A model generated the notes under the pieces. The model did no database searches. It was not told the origin of the DNA and saw only the letters and a program-made list of their open reading frames with translations. Source: Hypericum androsaemum (taxonomy: Eukaryota > Streptophyta > Magnoliopsida > Malpighiales > Hypericaceae). From it: a stretch of 64,000 bases of DNA. The position numbers and the translations under genes are program-made. The first letter of the stretch is position 1. Each line of letters starts with the position of its first letter. The stretch is from contig OZ023193.1 in NCBI GenBank assembly GCA_963995505.1, positions 2,232,001 to 2,296,000 on the forward strand. Reading direction: 5' to 3'. Below are positions 61,412-64,000 of this stretch, one piece after another.

Positions 61412-62530
61412 GGCCATTGTTAGAATCTGATTCGTGATTCGATTCAATTCGTCAAAAGTTTGATTTGATTCGTCCCAAATTTGATTCGTCCCCAATTCGA
61501 TTCAAATTTGTCATGAGACGAATTGAATACGGTTCAAGATCTATATAATTCGTTAAACTGACGAATTCGATTCGAATTCGCTTCTAGAATTCAATTTGAG
61601 CCAAATTTGTCACGAAATTGATTCGAATTCATACTTATTATGCAATAAATAAAAAATATAGATATTATGATGTGAAGGGGCAAGTGGCTGACAGCATCAG
61701 CGTAGCCCCCTCCCTTGGTTTTTCCTGCCATGTGACAAGTTGAGTGACGGCTGACGCACTCAAGTGGCTGGCAGCGTCAGGCGTGGGGCCCACCGTCAGT
61801 CGTGGAGCTCCCAACAAAGAAAGAAGACAGTTTTATTTCATTTCTTCTTAATTTTTTATATATTCAAAGCTTTTACTAATTAACTATATTAGTTATGTTA
61901 TTCACACAATCACTCAAATTACTACTAATTATATCATACAAGTAAAGCAATTATTATATGTGATTATTGTGATAAACTATATATTTTCAAAACCAATTAT
62001 AGATATGGTACTTATAATAATTATTTGAAATCTAAACATGTATATGAAATTGGTTTTTATAAATATCAAACGCAATTATCTACTAAACCTAATATTTTAT
62101 TTAATTACACCGATCAAAAAATAAAGAAGAACTAGCTAGATGAATTGTTACGAAATTTTTATCATTTAGCTTTGGTAAAAAACTTAACCCTAAACTCAAC
62201 CCTAACCCTAACCCTAACCCTAACTCTAAACTCAACCCTAACACTAACCTAACCTAACCCTAACACTAATCTTTAATCCTACCTGTAACATTAAACTTAA
62301 CCCTACCATAACCCTAATCCTAATTCTTAAACACTAACACTAACAATAACCCTAACCCTTACGTCTAATTTTAAAATATTTCAAAAACATACTGATTTTT
62401 TGAATTTTTCAAAAGACTCCCGAAAATATTGAAAATTTTCAAAAAAGTTGAAAGTTTTTGATTTTTTATTAAATACTAAAAATTAAAGAATTAATTCAAA
62501 TTCGATTCGAATTCAATTCGAATACGACGG
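61412..62530. repeat. GATTCGAATT-rich repeat with telomere-like core
   Basis: The outer parts (61412-61630 and 62490-62530) consist of GATTCGAATTC-like words, as in 476-955. At 61681-61810 CAAGTGGCTGRCAGC occurs twice. The inner part is AT-rich and includes the CCCTAA-rich tract at 62186-62360. No gene. Confidence 0.55.
62186..62360 (+). repeat. Degenerate telomere-like CCCTAA tract
   Basis: Many CCCTAA units, four in perfect succession near 62200-62223, mixed with CTCAACCCTAA, CACTAA and CCTAA variants. The unit is six bases, whereas the usual plant telomere is CCCTAAA; only two places show the seven-base form. It is interstitial and inside a repeat, so it is not a chromosome end. Confidence 0.75.
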
Positions 62531-62786
62531 TTCATAAAATACAGCTAAATCCTAGGATACTCATAGTGGACAACTAATTTACATACATTAACATTTGTCT
62601 AATTGTTGGTTTTTGGTACCATCATCGTCTGATCTCTACTGGCCAAAAACACAGCTAAATCCTAGGAATTGGCTGCGCCGCTATTTAAGGATACATCTTC
62701 ATCAAGATCAGATCCCACTGTCGAAGTTTAAGGTTTGAGTTTCCGCCAAATTATTTTCCGAAGTCTGGCTGCCTGCAACTGGAGAT
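62531..62786. other. 3' flank of the OTP51-like gene
   Basis: Contains the likely 3' UTR. ACAGCTAAATCCTAGGA occurs twice (near 62541 and 62650), a local duplication of about 110 bases spacing. Confidence 0.45.
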
Positions 62787-64000
62787 TCATTCCTTCAAGT
62801 CCTCAAGAACATAAGGCTCTATCAATTTCCAAAACGGCTTTGCATCACTACCGAGAAAGCCAATCCAGTAAACTCTACCCTTTCTCTTCACCTGGCAGCT
62901 TAGAGATCTTGCCTTGAATGCTTTAACAATATTTCCAACACCCTCATCACTTCCCCTTAGCTTCAGCAGGATGTCGCCCGACGGAGTCCTGTGGCCTCCG
63001 TACATATACCAATATGCAAGAACCAGCGGAGATAGCCACCTATGGACCAGCTTCGGGATCGTTGGCTGCCCACCTGGCCAGAATTGCCCATCATAGAAGG
63101 CAAAGCGAAAATGCGGGATGGTAAAGAATCTGTACGGTATGTCGATGCTGGCATCTTTAAGTATACAAGCAGGATGTAACCACTCCCGGAACTGGTTGTA
63201 CAAATGTTTCCTCAACACAGAATGCATCACCGAATTCTCTCTGAACTCGAAGTAAACCACGGGCTTCTTTTTTTCACCTGATCTTATCTGCAAACCACCC
63301 AACATCAAGCCCACCAGAATTTCTCTTTGTTCTTTGCTTAGGCTCAAGTTCTTTGGTTCCTTCTCCTCCTTCCTTGAGCTAAGAGCAAACTCAAGCTTTT
63401 CCATCAAACAGGATTCAACATCAAATTGCTTCTGAAGCATCAGATCATAGACCTTTCCTGCTTTAATATGGTCTCCAGATGAGAGGTAACCACCTAAAAT
63501 GGTGTTACATGACTTTGCATTAACACCGAGGTTCGTGTTAGTATACATGTCTTTGAAGATATCTTCTGCTCTGCCAAGGTTACCAGCTTTCACGAGAGAA
63601 TCCAAGTAGATGCTATAAATTGTATGATTAGGCGGGCATTTCTCAAGGTAATCGGAGAACGTAGAGTCCACTTTATCATGCAAACTTAAGCTGGAGTACA
63701 TATTCAGCATGTGAATGAACGATGGTGCCAGGGGATTCATGCCACTCTCAATGAGCTCCTGCATCAGCGATTCGGCAAGTTCTGTTTTGTGCGCCTTACA
63801 AAGCATCTCTATGATTTTCTGATATGCAGCAACATTAGAAGAGCCCAACCGCTTCTGCATATTCCTGAATATCTCCAGGGACATCATAGCCTGTCCCACC
63901 TTAGCATAGAGTTCCATTTTGCATAGATAAGCTTCAGGTGGAAGATCTTCATCAAACTCTAGAAGTTTAAGGCAGATTCCATCTGCTTCCTCCACATCCC
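62787..64000 (-). CDS. OTP51: OTP51-like chloroplast PPR protein with LAGLIDADG domain (C-terminal part)
   Basis: Seen: an open frame enters from the right edge and runs for about 404 residues to TGA at 62787-62789. The first half has pentatricopeptide repeats (YQKIIEMLCKAHKTELAESL; YLDSLVKAGNLGRAEDIFKD; CNTILGGYLSSGDHIKAGKV). The second half has LSKEQREILVGLMLGGLQI, the first LAGLIDADG helix, then FFTIPHFRFAFYDGQFW and a second helix region near RWLSPLVLAYWYMYGGHRT. Known: this PPR plus LAGLIDADG fusion is OTP51, a plastid splicing factor for ycf3 intron 2 and so needed for photosystem I. The endonuclease fold is thought to act as an RNA maturase. The transit peptide and earlier repeats lie outside the window. 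No lesion is seen. Confidence 0.88.
   Translation of the reverse strand, partial: DVEEADGICLKLLEFDEDLPPEAYLCKMELYAKVGQAMMSLEIFRNMQKRLGSSNVAAYQKIIEMLCKAHKTELAESLMQELIESGMNPLAPSFIHMLNMYSSLSLHDKVDSTFSDYLEKCPPNHTIYSIYLDSLVKAGNLGRAEDIFKDMYTNTNLGVNAKSCNTILGGYLSSGDHIKAGKVYDLMLQKQFDVESCLMEKLEFALSSRKEEKEPKNLSLSKEQREILVGLMLGGLQIRSGEKKKPVVYFEFRENSVMHSVLRKHLYNQFREWLHPACILKDASIDIPYRFFTIPHFRFAFYDGQFWPGGQPTIPKLVHRWLSPLVLAYWYMYGGHRTPSGDILLKLRGSDEGVGNIVKAFKARSLSCQVKRKGRVYWIGFLGSDAKPFWKLIEPYVLEDLKE

Noticed and set aside
62186..62360. True chromosome end
   Set aside because: Unique sequence and a normal gene (OTP51-like) follow immediately; the tract is degenerate and of the six-base form.

Overview
The window is nuclear DNA of a flowering plant, most likely a eudicot. 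It is AT-rich, its genes are split by short GT-AG introns, and every recognised product belongs to a plant nuclear family (JINGUBANG-type WD40, HHO/NIGT1 GARP factor, plant LARP6, OTP51-type PPR, group A-4 DREB). I cannot name the species. No virus, organelle insertion, CRISPR array or bacterial operon was seen.

Genes from left to right: proteasome assembly chaperone 2 (minus, 1645-3773, 7 exons); an intronless JINGUBANG-like WD40 gene (plus, 11702-13126); a 2-oxoglutarate/Fe(II) dioxygenase (plus, 15003-16347, 3 exons), convergent with a LARP6-type La-related protein (minus, 17003-19225, 10 exons); an HHO5/HHO6-like GARP repressor (minus, 25306-27139, 5 exons); a DEK_C plus double-SWIB chromatin protein (minus, 40921-43910, 7 exons); and the 3' part of an OTP51-like PPR/LAGLIDADG splicing factor cut by the right edge (minus, 62787-64000). 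Exons were joined by hand; all joins keep frame and use GT-AG. The genes are unrelated housekeeping, regulatory and metabolic genes with no shared pathway.

The rest is a dense nest of short, non-autonomous DNA transposons. Many have terminal inverted repeats and 8-11 bp target-site duplications, the signature of Mutator-like elements. Four families can be separated by their ends: (a) ends rich in GGTCCGACC/CCGGGTC next to GTTTTAAAA; (b) ends starting GGGAAAAGTCC with TIRs of about 210 bp; (c) a 300 bp family with GATTGAGTGGGGAC ends and an internal string of repeats of about 22 bp; (d) a 462 bp element with GGTTGGATT-like ends. Several larger inverted-repeat units carry pieces of cellular genes: a PRP28/RH21 helicase fragment (50.0-51.0 kb), a probable O-fucosyltransferase N-terminus (59.9-61.2 kb), and perhaps a PCNA first-exon fragment (54.0-55.6 kb).

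Three further structures stand out. At 34.0-37.4 kb a mosaic joins a deleted copy of the SWIB-gene region to a copy of the DNA upstream of the HHO gene, and the paralogous original supplies empty sites for two insertions. At 49.2-49.8 kb there is a full-length DREB gene broken by one nonsense codon and one frameshift. At 56.1-59.9 kb there is a tandem array of four full units of about 0.87 kb plus a partial fifth.
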